DNA from: an uncultured Gammaproteobacteria bacterium
GTDB lineage: Bacteria > Pseudomonadota > Gammaproteobacteria > Pseudomonadales > Pseudohongiellaceae
DNA length: 64,000 nt
Direction: 5' to 3'
NCBI GenBank assembly: GCA_913060495.1
Contig: CAJXRP010000006.1
Coordinates: forward strand, 1 to 64,000
The first letter of the stretch is position 1. Each line of letters starts with the position of its first letter. The notes under the pieces were generated by a model. That model had not been told where the DNA came from and did no database searches. It saw only the letters and a program-made list of their open reading frames with translations. A program made the position numbers and the translations under genes. Below, piece after piece: positions 1 to 9,142 of this stretch.

Positions 1-324
1 TGTAAGAAATTAAGGCGCTAAAGTGGAAACTTGAAAGCCGCTCGATGCTATAAGAAAAGGGGGGGAACAAAGAAAAGCTCCCAAGCTCCAGGCTTTAGCT
101 CTCTACAACCTCGCGCTATATCCCTTACAGCGCTAAATCGCAAAGTGGAAAAATATTAGCACAGACTATTCAGCAGTAACTAAGGGGTTACAATTTGTCA
201 CAATGGCTTGTGCTTATAGCGTTTCAGAACGTTCGATAAGGAAGCTAATCAGCTAGGCGTCAGCTTAAAAACCGAACGAGCGCTTGGTAGTAAAAATTGA
301 TACCGCAGTTTCATGGACCTCGTT
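1..324. other. Left-edge stretch without a supported gene
   Basis: I find no convincing coding region here. Both strands have frequent stops, and the plus-strand frame that opens at 284 is antisense to the gene starting at 325. The stretch is AT-rich around 150-215 and may carry a promoter for a gene lying left of the window, but no hexamer pair is good enough to call. Confidence 0.4.
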
Positions 325-1434
325 CTATTTGAGGTTGGGCTTCTTCACGGATTCATCTGTATCTAGCAGACCCATCCTTTGCGCGCGTAACTCCCAGTTC
401 TTGCGTGCTAGTACGCGCATGTCTTCATCGCTGTCCAATTCGTCGACTATCTCGATGCCCAGTAGCGTCTCGATAACGTCCTCCATAGTAACGAGGCCTT
501 CCGTTCCCCCATACTCATCGACAACAAGTGCTATATGTTCGTTCTCGGTAATGAATTTATCTAATAGATCTGGGATCGGTGTATTGCTGTGTGAAATAAT
601 GATATCACGCCGTAGTGAATTCAATTCCTCGTCGCCTTTTCCTTCAACAAGATTGAGAAGCATCTCATCCTTGAGAACATAGCCCGTGACTTTGTCATTG
701 CTGTCTTGATATACGGGGATTCGGGAGAACGGTAGGTCGGAATTCCTGTCATGAAATTCGCTAATAGAGGTGCAGCCATTTGCTGCCACCATTACAATGC
801 GCGGTGTCATAACATCCTTTATAAGTATGCGATTAAAGCGCAAAAGGTTCTTTATGATTCTCTGTTCGCTGTCCTTAAGGATCCCGATTTCTTTGCCGAG
901 CTCAGACATAACCAGAAAGTCGCTTCTGCTCAATACAGGCTTGTCTTTATCTTTCTTCAAATTCTTGGTGATTAGTTGGCTCAGCCAGATCATAGGCGCG
1001 AGGATTATCATGAGTAGGTCAATGATTCGTATCGAGAGAGGCGTGAGAGCCTGCCAATTATTCGCGCCCAATGTTTTAGGTATCACCTCGGAGAAGATCA
1101 GTATGGCCATGGTCATCGCTCCAGCTACGAACCCTTCCCAGCTGATGATGGCTAGGCCAAAGAATTCTATCTTAGAGGAGCCGAATATAATGGCTGCCTG
1201 CGCGCCGACGCCTATAGCTCCGACTGTATGAGCGATGGTGTTCAAGGTGAGGATTGCTGCAAGTGGTCTATCTATATCTTCTTTGAAGCGGGATAGGTTT
1301 TTGGATATGGCGGTATTGTCTCTGTCCTGAGTTGCTACATAGGCAGGCGTGATACTAAGAAGAACCGCTTCCAGAATTGAGCAGAGAAAGGAGAAGAAGA
1401 TGCTGGCGACGAAGAATGTGACTAAAAGTCCCAT
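325..1434 (-). CDS. CNNM-domain (DUF21) protein with a CBS pair, CorC/HlyC-like
   Basis: This 369-residue membrane protein belongs to the CNNM/CBS family, sometimes annotated hemolysin or CorC-like and linked to divalent cation (Mg2+/Co2+) homeostasis. The N-terminal half has four hydrophobic segments typical of DUF21, including the stretch ending in SEVIPKTLGAN. A CBS pair follows from about residue 205 (DVMTPRIVMVAA; VVDEYGGTEGLVTMEDVIE). The usual CorC_HlyC transporter-associated C-terminal domain is absent, since the protein stops soon after the second CBS motif. No strong Shine-Dalgarno precedes the ATG. It lies 109 bases downstream of the efflux pump gene on the same strand and could be co-transcribed. 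The family call is firm; the transported ion is unknown. Confidence 0.9.
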   Translation of the reverse strand: MGLLVTFFVASIFFSFLCSILEAVLLSITPAYVATQDRDNTAISKNLSRFKEDIDRPLAAILTLNTIAHTVGAIGVGAQAAIIFGSSKIEFFGLAIISWEGFVAGAMTMAILIFSEVIPKTLGANNWQALTPLSIRIIDLLMIILAPMIWLSQLITKNLKKDKDKPVLSRSDFLVMSELGKEIGILKDSEQRIIKNLLRFNRILIKDVMTPRIVMVAANGCTSISEFHDRNSDLPFSRIPVYQDSNDKVTGYVLKDEMLLNLVEGKGDEELNSLRRDIIISHSNTPIPDLLDKFITENEHIALVVDEYGGTEGLVTMEDVIETLLGIEIVDELDSDEDMRVLARKNWELRAQRMGLLDTDESVKKPNLK

Positions 1435-1542
1435 CTAATGAACCATTTTTATAGGGAACAAGCGCGTATTCTCACACGAACGTAAAACTGCGTACAGCGA
1501 ATTTGCATCTCTCAAAGAGTCATCGATTGAAGCTAACGAGCC

Positions 1543-4500
1543 TTAGTGACTAAGGCTCGGCTCGGATGGTTTCTGAAATTTTGGTGCTCTGCCGATTAGT
1601 ACACGTATGCGGTCCGGCAATGCGAGCATGGCTGGTGTTACCACCAGCGTCAGGATTGTTCCAAAGGATAGGCCGTATACGATGGCGGAGGCGAGGCTCA
1701 CCCATTGCGATGTAATCGGGCCGCCCACTTCAATTTCCGCTCCGATTAAATCCACCGATACGTGCATGGCAAGAGGCAGTAGTCCGAAACCAGTTGTAAA
1801 CGTAGTGAGGAATACAGGACGCAATCGCTGGACGCCGGTGTGTACAATAATATCCTGTAGCGACCACTCCTTATGCTGCTCTCGCAAATGATTGAAGGTG
1901 TCGATCAGTACAATATTATTGTTCACAATAATTCCGGCCAAGGCGACGATACCGATGCCGGTTAATATCACGCTGAAAGTCTGACCGGTAATAAGCAATC
2001 CTAATAATACTCCAGCGGTAGAGAGCAATACTGATGAGAGAATTAGTAGAGCCTGATAGTAACTATTAAATTGAGTCACCAGTAGGATCGCCATTAGCGC
2101 CATAGCCAGAGTGAAGGCCTGGCCTAAAAATGCAGCAGATTGATCCTGTTCTTCATTGGCGCCGCGGAACTGATAGATCACGCCGCGAGCAGGAGGATTC
2201 TCTTCCATATAGATCTCTAGCTCTGAAACCTTATTGTCCGCAACCAGACCAGGTGCAGCATTGGCGCGGATATAGACGACACGCTCTCCATCTACGCGCT
2301 GAATGGCGCTTACTGCGGGCTTAGCAACTCGTGTAACGAAACTACTTATGGGCACTAGATCGCCACTAGCCGTGTTTATGCGAATTGTGTCCATCTGCTC
2401 CAGGCCACGGTACTCCGCCGGGTAACGGACACGAATGTCTACTTCTTCTTCGCTATCAGTAGGGCGGTAGTCCCCCATGAATACGCCGTTGGTCATGAGC
2501 TGAATAGCTGTTCCTATCTCAGTCATATTGGCACCCGACATTGCCGCTCTGGCACGATCGACGACGATCTCCCATTCGATGCCAGGAACTGGAGCCGTAT
2601 CATCGACATCGATAAGGCCCTTCATGGTGTTTTCCATATAATTGCGAATGCGCGTGGCTTCGGCGAATAGCACTTCAAGATCGTCACCGGAAAGCTCTAA
2701 TTGAATTGCCTTGCCAACGGGAGGTCCTTGCTCGATTGTCACCACTTCGGCTCTAGCGCCGGGTAGATTAGCAACCGCGTCTCGGTATTGGTTCTCAACT
2801 TCGAAGCCGTCGATATCTCTGTCGCGCCTATCGGTCATTTCAATGAAGATAGTGCCGATTAAGTCGGGGGCTGACTGCTGACCGCCGCCTAAACTGTTAC
2901 CAGATCCGGATTGCGTGACGATGCCCTTAATGTGTCCAACTTCGCGTATGCGGGACTCGGCATCAAGCATCACGTCGCGTAGCTCTGCTGGCGAGGAATT
3001 GCCCCGGGCAAAGACTTGAACCTGAGTTTGGCTTGGTTCTACACCGGTAAAGAACTCAACGCCTTTACCGTACTGTCCATAGGCCATAACGATGATAACC
3101 AAGGTGGCGATGCTGGTAAAAAATACAATGATCGGAGAGCGAACCGCGAAGCTAAGTATTTTTGCATAGACAGCGGTGATGCCGCCTGTCTTAAGCGGGT
3201 CGCCATCTTCAAGGTTCTGCAGATAGGCTTGGTCGGCAGCACTGGACTTGCCAATCAATGCGCCAATAGTTGGAGCGAATAATAGTGCATAGAACAGCGA
3301 GCCTATTAGTACCGCAAATACTGTTATTGGCAGGTAGCTCATAAACTGTCCAGAAACACCTGGCCAGAACATGATAGGTAAGAATGCTGCAAGCGTTGTA
3401 GCTGTCGACGCAAGAATCGGCCAATACATACGATCTACGGCAGCTCTATAGGCATCCCGTGCATTCAAGCCCTCGGCCATCTTGCGATCGGCATATTCAA
3501 CCATCACGATGGCGCCGTCGATGAGCATGCCGAGGCCGAGTAGTAAACCAAACATGACCATGAAATTGTAAGTGAAACCTAGCATGCGAATAATGATGAA
3601 AGCGAAGAAGAAGGAGAAGGGAACCGCTAGAGTTACCAGTAGGCCAGAACGCACTCCAACGGAGGCGATAACCACAATTAGTACTAGAATCATGGCTGTT
3701 GCCATGTTCCCTTGAAGGCCCATGTTCTGCTCAATAACGAGTGGGGCGGTATTGTTAATATAGGACAGAGTCACAGCGGGCGGTAGGCTCGGTCGCAGAT
3801 TCTGAACTACGATATCAATCTGCTCCATAGCCTCGGTGACACTGGTGCCTTTTCGCTTCATTACATTGAGCGAGATTGAGGCTGTGCCATTGGCATAGGA
3901 ATAGCGCGTCGCATCTTTAAAGGTTCGTCTAACATCTGCTATATCTGAAACAGTCAATACGCCGTCGGCGTTCGATGCGAGGGGCAGATTGAAAAGGTCC
4001 TCGGCATTTTCTATAAGGCCAGGCACTTTAATCGAAAAACTTCCCTGTCCAGTATCTACCTGACCTGCGGGAATTAGCCGATTGTTGTTTACTACGGTTT
4101 GTACTATTGCGGTGTTGGAGATTCCATAGGTTTCAAGTTTAGCGGGATCAATTACCGCTTCTAGCAGCTGCTCTCTGTTGCCAACCATTTCGGCTTCAAG
4201 AATTGTGGGGAGAATCTCGATTTCTCGCTGCAGCTCTTCTGCGACTTGGAGCAATACGCGCTCAGGTACACCTTCGCCGCCAATCGCTATCTGGACTACG
4301 GGTAGGGTCGCCGCGGAGACTTCCTGGATTAATGGTTCTTCGGTATCTTGTGGGAATCGTGCCTTCGCTCTGTTTATTGCCTCACGCACTTCGCTTAGAG
4401 CGTATTGCGATTCGAAGTCGATATCGAATTCGGTGACGATAGTTGCCGCGTTCTCACTTGAGAAGGAGGTGATCTCTGTAATCCCATCTACAGTCTTCAA

Positions 4501-4713
4501 TTCCAGCTCGGCAGGTTTCGCCAATAGTCGCTCTGCATCTTCGGGCGATATACCCTGATGTATTATCGTCGTGATTACGATGGGTACTTCAACGTCGGGG
4601 TTTAGCTCGGCGGGAATTGCGAGATAGGAAACAAATCCCGTAATCATAATAGCGACGAACACACTCAGAGTGGTTCGCGATCGCGATACGGCGGCATCAA
4701 TATAGTTCTTCAT
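1543..4713 (-). CDS. RND efflux transporter permease, AcrB/HAE family
   Basis: This 1056-residue inner-membrane pump subunit uses the proton gradient to export substrates. It has the normal length and layout of the AcrB/MexF superfamily: one N-terminal helix (residues about 12-32), a large periplasmic loop, a six-helix block, and then a second copy of the same plan. The signature GMLIDGAIVMVEYADR lies in the first helix block and GIIVNNNIVLIDTFN in the second. The second motif has Asn where some members carry acidic residues, as often seen in the heavy-metal or HAE-3-like branches. It follows its adaptor gene by 39 bases, so the two form an operon. No outer-membrane TolC-type gene is adjacent. 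The substrate cannot be read from sequence. Confidence 0.93.
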   Translation of the reverse strand: MKNYIDAAVSRSRTTLSVFVAIMITGFVSYLAIPAELNPDVEVPIVITTIIHQGISPEDAERLLAKPAELELKTVDGITEITSFSSENAATIVTEFDIDFESQYALSEVREAINRAKARFPQDTEEPLIQEVSAATLPVVQIAIGGEGVPERVLLQVAEELQREIEILPTILEAEMVGNREQLLEAVIDPAKLETYGISNTAIVQTVVNNNRLIPAGQVDTGQGSFSIKVPGLIENAEDLFNLPLASNADGVLTVSDIADVRRTFKDATRYSYANGTASISLNVMKRKGTSVTEAMEQIDIVVQNLRPSLPPAVTLSYINNTAPLVIEQNMGLQGNMATAMILVLIVVIASVGVRSGLLVTLAVPFSFFFAFIIIRMLGFTYNFMVMFGLLLGLGMLIDGAIVMVEYADRKMAEGLNARDAYRAAVDRMYWPILASTATTLAAFLPIMFWPGVSGQFMSYLPITVFAVLIGSLFYALLFAPTIGALIGKSSAADQAYLQNLEDGDPLKTGGITAVYAKILSFAVRSPIIVFFTSIATLVIIVMAYGQYGKGVEFFTGVEPSQTQVQVFARGNSSPAELRDVMLDAESRIREVGHIKGIVTQSGSGNSLGGGQQSAPDLIGTIFIEMTDRRDRDIDGFEVENQYRDAVANLPGARAEVVTIEQGPPVGKAIQLELSGDDLEVLFAEATRIRNYMENTMKGLIDVDDTAPVPGIEWEIVVDRARAAMSGANMTEIGTAIQLMTNGVFMGDYRPTDSEEEVDIRVRYPAEYRGLEQMDTIRINTASGDLVPISSFVTRVAKPAVSAIQRVDGERVVYIRANAAPGLVADNKVSELEIYMEENPPARGVIYQFRGANEEQDQSAAFLGQAFTLAMALMAILLVTQFNSYYQALLILSSVLLSTAGVLLGLLITGQTFSVILTGIGIVALAGIIVNNNIVLIDTFNHLREQHKEWSLQDIIVHTGVQRLRPVFLTTFTTGFGLLPLAMHVSVDLIGAEIEVGGPITSQWVSLASAIVYGLSFGTILTLVVTPAMLALPDRIRVLIGRAPKFQKPSEPSLSH

Positions 4714-4752
4714 GAAGTGAGCTCTCTTCGGTGCTGCAAATAATTGGTTAGA

Positions 4753-5865
4753 CTAGCGAGACCAGTCGAAATTGCTTTCTACTTGCTGTCCTGGAAAGAC
4801 AACTTCCTGACCCAGGGTAACAAGGTTGATAGTGCCAATCAGGCCGGTAACCCAAACACCAGGATTCATCGCGCTGGTATTGTCGCCAACGATAGATACG
4901 TTGTTAAATTCGATAATGTTATTGGCGCCGATAGTCTTAACACCGATTAGTCCGCTGTCGTCCAATGTGAGGGCAGAAGAAGGAATCAGGTGCGCTTGAA
5001 TATCTGCTGAATCCACTAAAATTTCGGCAGTAATACCTTGGCGAATATCTTCGAAGGAAGCATCCACTTCTACTTCAATTCGGTAGCTTCTGGAAATATT
5101 ATCAGCTGCCCGTGCGAGATAACTCACGGTGCCAGCTATGCGCTGTCCTGTGAGAAGGTCGGCAGCGACTCGGGCACCCACACTCAGGCTACCGATATCT
5201 TGTTCTGGGACTAGTCCGACTAATAGCATCGGGCTATCGTCTAGAACAGAAGCGCAAACTGTTCCTGCATTGAGTAGATCGCCTAGCTCGACGATACGAG
5301 TTTCCACGATGCCATCGAAGGGTGCGACGATCTTGGTTCTTTGTAGCGCTAATTCTGCGCGTGCAACCCCCGCCTTAGACGATTCAAGCGCAGCCTTCAG
5401 CTGGGCAACGATCACATCGGATTGCAGTCCTCTTGTTTGTAGGTCTAGGGAGGCCTTGTATTCGAATTCCGCTTGCTCTTGTCGGCTACTGGCCTCTAAC
5501 AGATTAGATTCACGGTCATCCACAGCAATTTCACAGAGGAGGTCGCCTTCGCTGACTCTCGCTCCGCGCATAACTGGCTCGCTAACAATTCGACCTGCCT
5601 GCTCGGCTCGTACTTCCACGTGGCGGAATGCTTGAGTGCGTCCTCGTACGCGAACTTTCTTGCCGTAGGTTTGTTGATTAATTTTGGCTGCACGCACGAT
5701 GAAATCACCCGGATTCTCTCCCGGGGATACGCCCTCAGGTACGGCCATAATAGTGCTGACAGTAGGTGCATTACTCTCATCTGGCTCTTCAGCGCTTTGT
5801 GGAATAACCATCCATAACACTACGGCAATTAATATTCCTGCTGACACGATATGTTGATTCTTCAC
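4753..5865 (-). CDS. RND efflux periplasmic adaptor (HlyD/MFP family)
   Basis: This membrane fusion protein of about 370 residues bridges the RND pump and an outer-membrane channel. It has an N-terminal anchor (residues 5-18 hydrophobic), a lipoyl/barrel-sandwich half-motif (GRIVSEPVMRGARVSEGDLL), a coiled-coil hairpin (ESNLLEASSRQEQAEFEYKA onward), and the second lipoyl half (IVAPFDGIVETRIVELGDLL). I chose the GTG at 5865 because GGAG sits six bases upstream; a TTG five codons earlier at 5880 is the alternative. The gene lies immediately upstream of the permease on the same strand, which fixes its role. Nothing in it identifies the exported compound. Confidence 0.9.
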   Translation of the reverse strand: MKNQHIVSAGILIAVVLWMVIPQSAEEPDESNAPTVSTIMAVPEGVSPGENPGDFIVRAAKINQQTYGKKVRVRGRTQAFRHVEVRAEQAGRIVSEPVMRGARVSEGDLLCEIAVDDRESNLLEASSRQEQAEFEYKASLDLQTRGLQSDVIVAQLKAALESSKAGVARAELALQRTKIVAPFDGIVETRIVELGDLLNAGTVCASVLDDSPMLLVGLVPEQDIGSLSVGARVAADLLTGQRIAGTVSYLARAADNISRSYRIEVEVDASFEDIRQGITAEILVDSADIQAHLIPSSALTLDDSGLIGVKTIGANNIIEFNNVSIVGDNTSAMNPGVWVTGLIGTINLVTLGQEVVFPGQQVESNFDWSR

Positions 5866-6235
5866 TGCGTACTCCGGCAATAATTTTTATGAGTTCTGGC
5901 GGCCTAGGTCAGAAAACTCGAAGGAACCTATCATGCTTAGTTAAAGGCGTGCTTATTACGCCTATTAAACGGCTCACAATATGATGTTTGGTGATTCATC
6001 CTTGTTGTCTGGAAAGCCCCTAGTTACTGGGCTTTGGGCGCTATGCTTCTGCTGTGTGGTGTAGCGGCAAAAGTGTTACGTATTGTAACCCTTCGAATTG
6101 CAATTGCAACGCATTTGTCCCTTAAAATGAGGTGTTCAGCGCATTTCATTAGCAACTCATATTTCGCTGGAATCGCCTCGAATCTGTGCTAATTTCCACT
6201 GTGAACCGAATTCAATTTATCGAGGGCCAGACAAC
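5866..6235. other. Divergent intergenic region, adaptor gene / SDR gene
   Basis: This 370-base spacer must hold promoters for the efflux operon (leftward) and the SDR gene (rightward). I see a small hairpin at 6013-6035 (AAAGCCC/GGGCTTT) and a short dyad GTTAC-N5-GTAAC near 6076-6090 that could be an operator. I cannot assign either to a regulator, and no coding frame is convincing. Confidence 0.4.
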
Positions 6236-7027
6236 GTGAAAGATTTAAGCAATAGAGTCGCGATTATTACCGGATCTAGCAGTGGGGTAGGAGCGGCTAC
6301 GGCTAAGCTATTGGCGTCTCAAGGCTGTAATGTGCTTATCAACTACAATTCTAACTCTGAGGGCGCAGATGCAGTGGCGGCGGACTGCGAAGCTCTCGGC
6401 GTTGAATGTCTGGTTGTCGGTGGCAATGTGGCGGAAGATGCTAACTGCCTAGCAATGGCGGCGGCAGCAATTGAGAAGTGGGGGCGTATCGATATTCTCG
6501 TTAACAATGCCGGTACGACTAAGTTTGTAGATCATAGTGATCTCCACGGCTTGGATAGTGATGACTTTCAGCATATCTATGGCGTGAACGTGATTGGCAG
6601 TTATCAGATGATTCGTGCCGTGAGTGAACAGATGCAAAAGCAGGAAGAAGGCGGCGCTGTAGTCAATGTCGCCTCGACAGCAGCTGTTACAGGCATCGGT
6701 AGCTCGGTAGCCTATGCCGCCTCTAAGGGAGCGCTAGTGACAATGACGCTATCTTTGGCGAGAGCATTGGGTCCTAAGTTACGAATTAATGCTGTGTGTC
6801 CTGGTTTTATCGAAGGCGATTGGCTGCGCGAAGGGCTAGGCGATCAAAAATATGAAGAGCTCATGGATTTTCATCGCAAGAACTCACCGCTAGGAGTTAC
6901 GGCGAGGCCAGAGACTGTAGCGGATGCCATTGTGTATTTCATCAGCGGCCCTCAGGTTGTTACGGGTGAAACCTTAATTGTTGATGGAGGGCGACACCTG
7001 ACCATGACGCCTCTGGGACGGCGTTAG
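6236..7027 (+). CDS. Short-chain dehydrogenase/reductase (SDR), FabG-like
   Basis: This 263-residue NAD(P)-dependent oxidoreductase is a classical SDR. It has the TGSSSGVGA glycine-rich cofactor loop (residues 13-20), NNAG at 90-93, and a catalytic triad read as Ser147, Tyr160 and Lys164 (YAASK). The C-terminal VTGETLIVDGGRHL is typical of FabG-like enzymes. Translation starts at a GTG, with no earlier start that keeps homology. It is a single gene, convergent with the response regulator at 7057. The substrate is unknown; 3-ketoacyl or secondary alcohol reduction is the family norm. Confidence 0.92.
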   Translation: MKDLSNRVAIITGSSSGVGAATAKLLASQGCNVLINYNSNSEGADAVAADCEALGVECLVVGGNVAEDANCLAMAAAAIEKWGRIDILVNNAGTTKFVDHSDLHGLDSDDFQHIYGVNVIGSYQMIRAVSEQMQKQEEGGAVVNVASTAAVTGIGSSVAYAASKGALVTMTLSLARALGPKLRINAVCPGFIEGDWLREGLGDQKYEELMDFHRKNSPLGVTARPETVADAIVYFISGPQVVTGETLIVDGGRHLTMTPLGRR

Positions 7028-7056
7028 AAAGCGATACTTTAGATTGCGGTTCGTCG

Positions 7057-7602
7057 CTATTTTGCTACAGGCCGCTTTTGTAGTTTCCGTTGCAAGGTGC
7101 GGCGATGCATTTTCAGCTGTCTGGCTGTTTCGGAAATATTTCCATCGTTCTCATTCAATACTTTCTGAATATGTTCCCATTCCAACCTGCGCACAGACAT
7201 AGGCTCGAGGTGTGCCGAGTCTGGATCGGCTACAGTGTCGGGTTGATTATTATCTAGTAGCGCGCCAAGAATTTCGTCCGCATCGGCTGGCTTTGCTAAG
7301 TAATTGTCCGCACCCAGTTTTATTGCCTCAACCGCAGTGGTGATGCTGGCATAACCGGTAAGAATAAGGATGCGACTAACTGGGTTCTTTTGCTTAAGCG
7401 GAGCGATGAGTCCCAGTGATGTATGGCCGCCCAGATTTAAATCCAATATGGCGTAATCAAATTGCGTGCTATTTATCAGCACTAGCGCCTCATCTTCGTT
7501 GGCGGCATGGGAAACCTCGTAGTCGCGGTGGGTGAGTGCACGACTCATTACTCGAGAGAAAACCTCATCATCCTCAACCAATAGAATATGTTTTTTGCTC
7601 AT
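7057..7602 (-). CDS. regA: RegA/PrrA/ActR-family response regulator
   Basis: This 181-residue regulator has a receiver domain with the acidic pocket VEDDE and phospho-acceptor Asp54 (AILDLNLGG). A short linker leads to a C-terminal Fis-type helix-turn-helix (EWEHIQKVL...NISETARQLKMHRRTLQRKL). That compact plan and the HTH wording are characteristic of RegA/PrrA, the redox response regulators. It starts 33 bases downstream of its partner kinase with a good AGGA site eight bases before the ATG. In proteobacteria the pair controls respiratory and energy genes under changing redox state; the targets here are not visible. The alternative names prrA, actR and roxR refer to the same family. Confidence 0.88.
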   Translation of the reverse strand: MSKKHILLVEDDEVFSRVMSRALTHRDYEVSHAANEDEALVLINSTQFDYAILDLNLGGHTSLGLIAPLKQKNPVSRILILTGYASITTAVEAIKLGADNYLAKPADADEILGALLDNNQPDTVADPDSAHLEPMSVRRLEWEHIQKVLNENDGNISETARQLKMHRRTLQRKLQKRPVAK

Positions 7603-7634
7603 TTTTCTTGTCCTGCAACAAGTGGCGCCAATGT

Positions 7635-8963
7635 TTAGGGCGCTGGTTGGGGGAGGCGGATGACGCTTAGTGCGCCGCCTTCCTTCATGTTAAGCATTTC
7701 GATAGAACCACCGAGCCGCTCGATCGCAGCATTAGCGAGAAATATACCCAGACCCATGCTCTCTTTTCTTCTGGATATAAAAGGCTCGCCAAGCTTCTCC
7801 ATGACATCGCTGGGAATTCCCGGACCATCGTCCCTAATCGATATTTCGAACTTGGAGGGTGAGTCTTTGGTAATGCAAAAATTAACGTCTACATTGCTAT
7901 GAGCAGCCTTGATGGCATTTTCGATGATATTAATGACAGCGTGTTTGACGCTTAAGTTGGAGGTAACGACTGACTCCGTGTTGTCCTCGACATGGAAATT
8001 GATCGCAGATGTAGGGTGAATATTCACAATATAATCCTGAATGTCATCGGCGAAGGTCTGCAACGACACATTCTCAATTTCTTCTGGGTTGTCTTTGTTG
8101 TAATACCGAATGAGCTGCGTCAGCGAGTTTTTACAGCGCGTTACCTGCTGTCTTAAAAGCGATATGTCGCTTTTGATATCAGTGGATCTAAGCTCTTCGG
8201 CATCCAAATTGTCTAAGTCTGTTAGGAGTACTGCCATCGTGGAGAGGGGTGTGCCTAGCGCATGTGCTGTGCCCGCGGAAAGTGTACCAATTGCCACGAG
8301 CTGCTCATTGCGTAACTCATGCTCTCGTGCTTCGGCGAGATTTAGCTCACGAATCTTTATCGCGTTGGCCATGCGGGTTATTAGCACGGAGATGAGTATC
8401 GCGCTCACCAAGAAGATAACCCACATGCCAACGAGGTGAAGTTGGAACGTCATTACTTCGTTCTCTGGAGACATTGCCATGTCGTGATCAGATGAAAGGT
8501 CCAGTAGCAAGAACGAGGTGTAGATTATAATGCCCCCTATAGAAAAGGTATTCACATAGGTCTGTGGCAGGAGTGTTGCAGTGAGCGCGAGTAAAACCAG
8601 CAAGTAAGAGATCAGTGGGTTGCTTGCACCTCCAGTATTTAATAGCAGTACGATCAGGAAAAACACGTCCACTAGAATATGGCAGAACAACTCAAAATTA
8701 CTTATAAATTCCGATGCGGCGAGGCGCCTATAGCCAATCAATACGGAAAGTACAATCCCGCCAATCAGGTAGATGATAAACGCGACAGGGATTTCCAATT
8801 CGGAAAAGGCCTGCAGGACGATTACGGCTATCGCGCTGGCAGCGGTAACGAAGGTGCGTAACAACAGAAGCCTCTGTAGGCCTTGTCTTCCGAGGCTTGC
8901 GCCATCGGAAGAAACGGGAATGAGAATGCTGAGGAACTCGGATATTTTAGTTTGCGCTATCAT
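7635..8963 (-). CDS. regB: RegB/PrrB-family redox sensor histidine kinase
   Basis: This 442-residue membrane kinase has about six transmembrane helices in residues 33-200. Three features mark it as RegB/PrrB. The GGASNPL loop at 111-117 corresponds to the quinone-binding GGxxNPF heptapeptide. The H-box is AHALGTPLS, with His234 as phospho-acceptor. Cys277 (VTRCKNS) sits at the place of the redox-active cysteine of RegB. The ATPase has an N-box (NIIENAIKAA) and a G-box (RDDGPGIP, MGLGIFLA). It is transcribed just ahead of regA, the reverse of the split arrangement in photosynthetic bacteria. The ligand-sensing role is inferred from these conserved residues. Confidence 0.88.
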   Translation of the reverse strand: MIAQTKISEFLSILIPVSSDGASLGRQGLQRLLLLRTFVTAASAIAVIVLQAFSELEIPVAFIIYLIGGIVLSVLIGYRRLAASEFISNFELFCHILVDVFFLIVLLLNTGGASNPLISYLLVLLALTATLLPQTYVNTFSIGGIIIYTSFLLLDLSSDHDMAMSPENEVMTFQLHLVGMWVIFLVSAILISVLITRMANAIKIRELNLAEAREHELRNEQLVAIGTLSAGTAHALGTPLSTMAVLLTDLDNLDAEELRSTDIKSDISLLRQQVTRCKNSLTQLIRYYNKDNPEEIENVSLQTFADDIQDYIVNIHPTSAINFHVEDNTESVVTSNLSVKHAVINIIENAIKAAHSNVDVNFCITKDSPSKFEISIRDDGPGIPSDVMEKLGEPFISRRKESMGLGIFLANAAIERLGGSIEMLNMKEGGALSVIRLPQPAP

Positions 8964-9142
8964 TTTCTTATTCTACCGCAATGACACTCCGACGGAAGCG
9001 AACTGTTGCCTGCGGGACAATATGCCGCAGCCTTCAGTGACCAGCGGGCCGGGCTATGCAATGGGATATTGGCGGGTTATATTGCATCGCCATTAGAGCA
9101 AATAGCTAAAATAACCAAAAGTAGTAATCCCACGAAACGACG

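Noticed and set aside
6013-6035. AAAGCCC/GGGCTTT hairpin as a terminator
   Set aside because: Neither strand has a T run after the stem, and no gene ends nearby.
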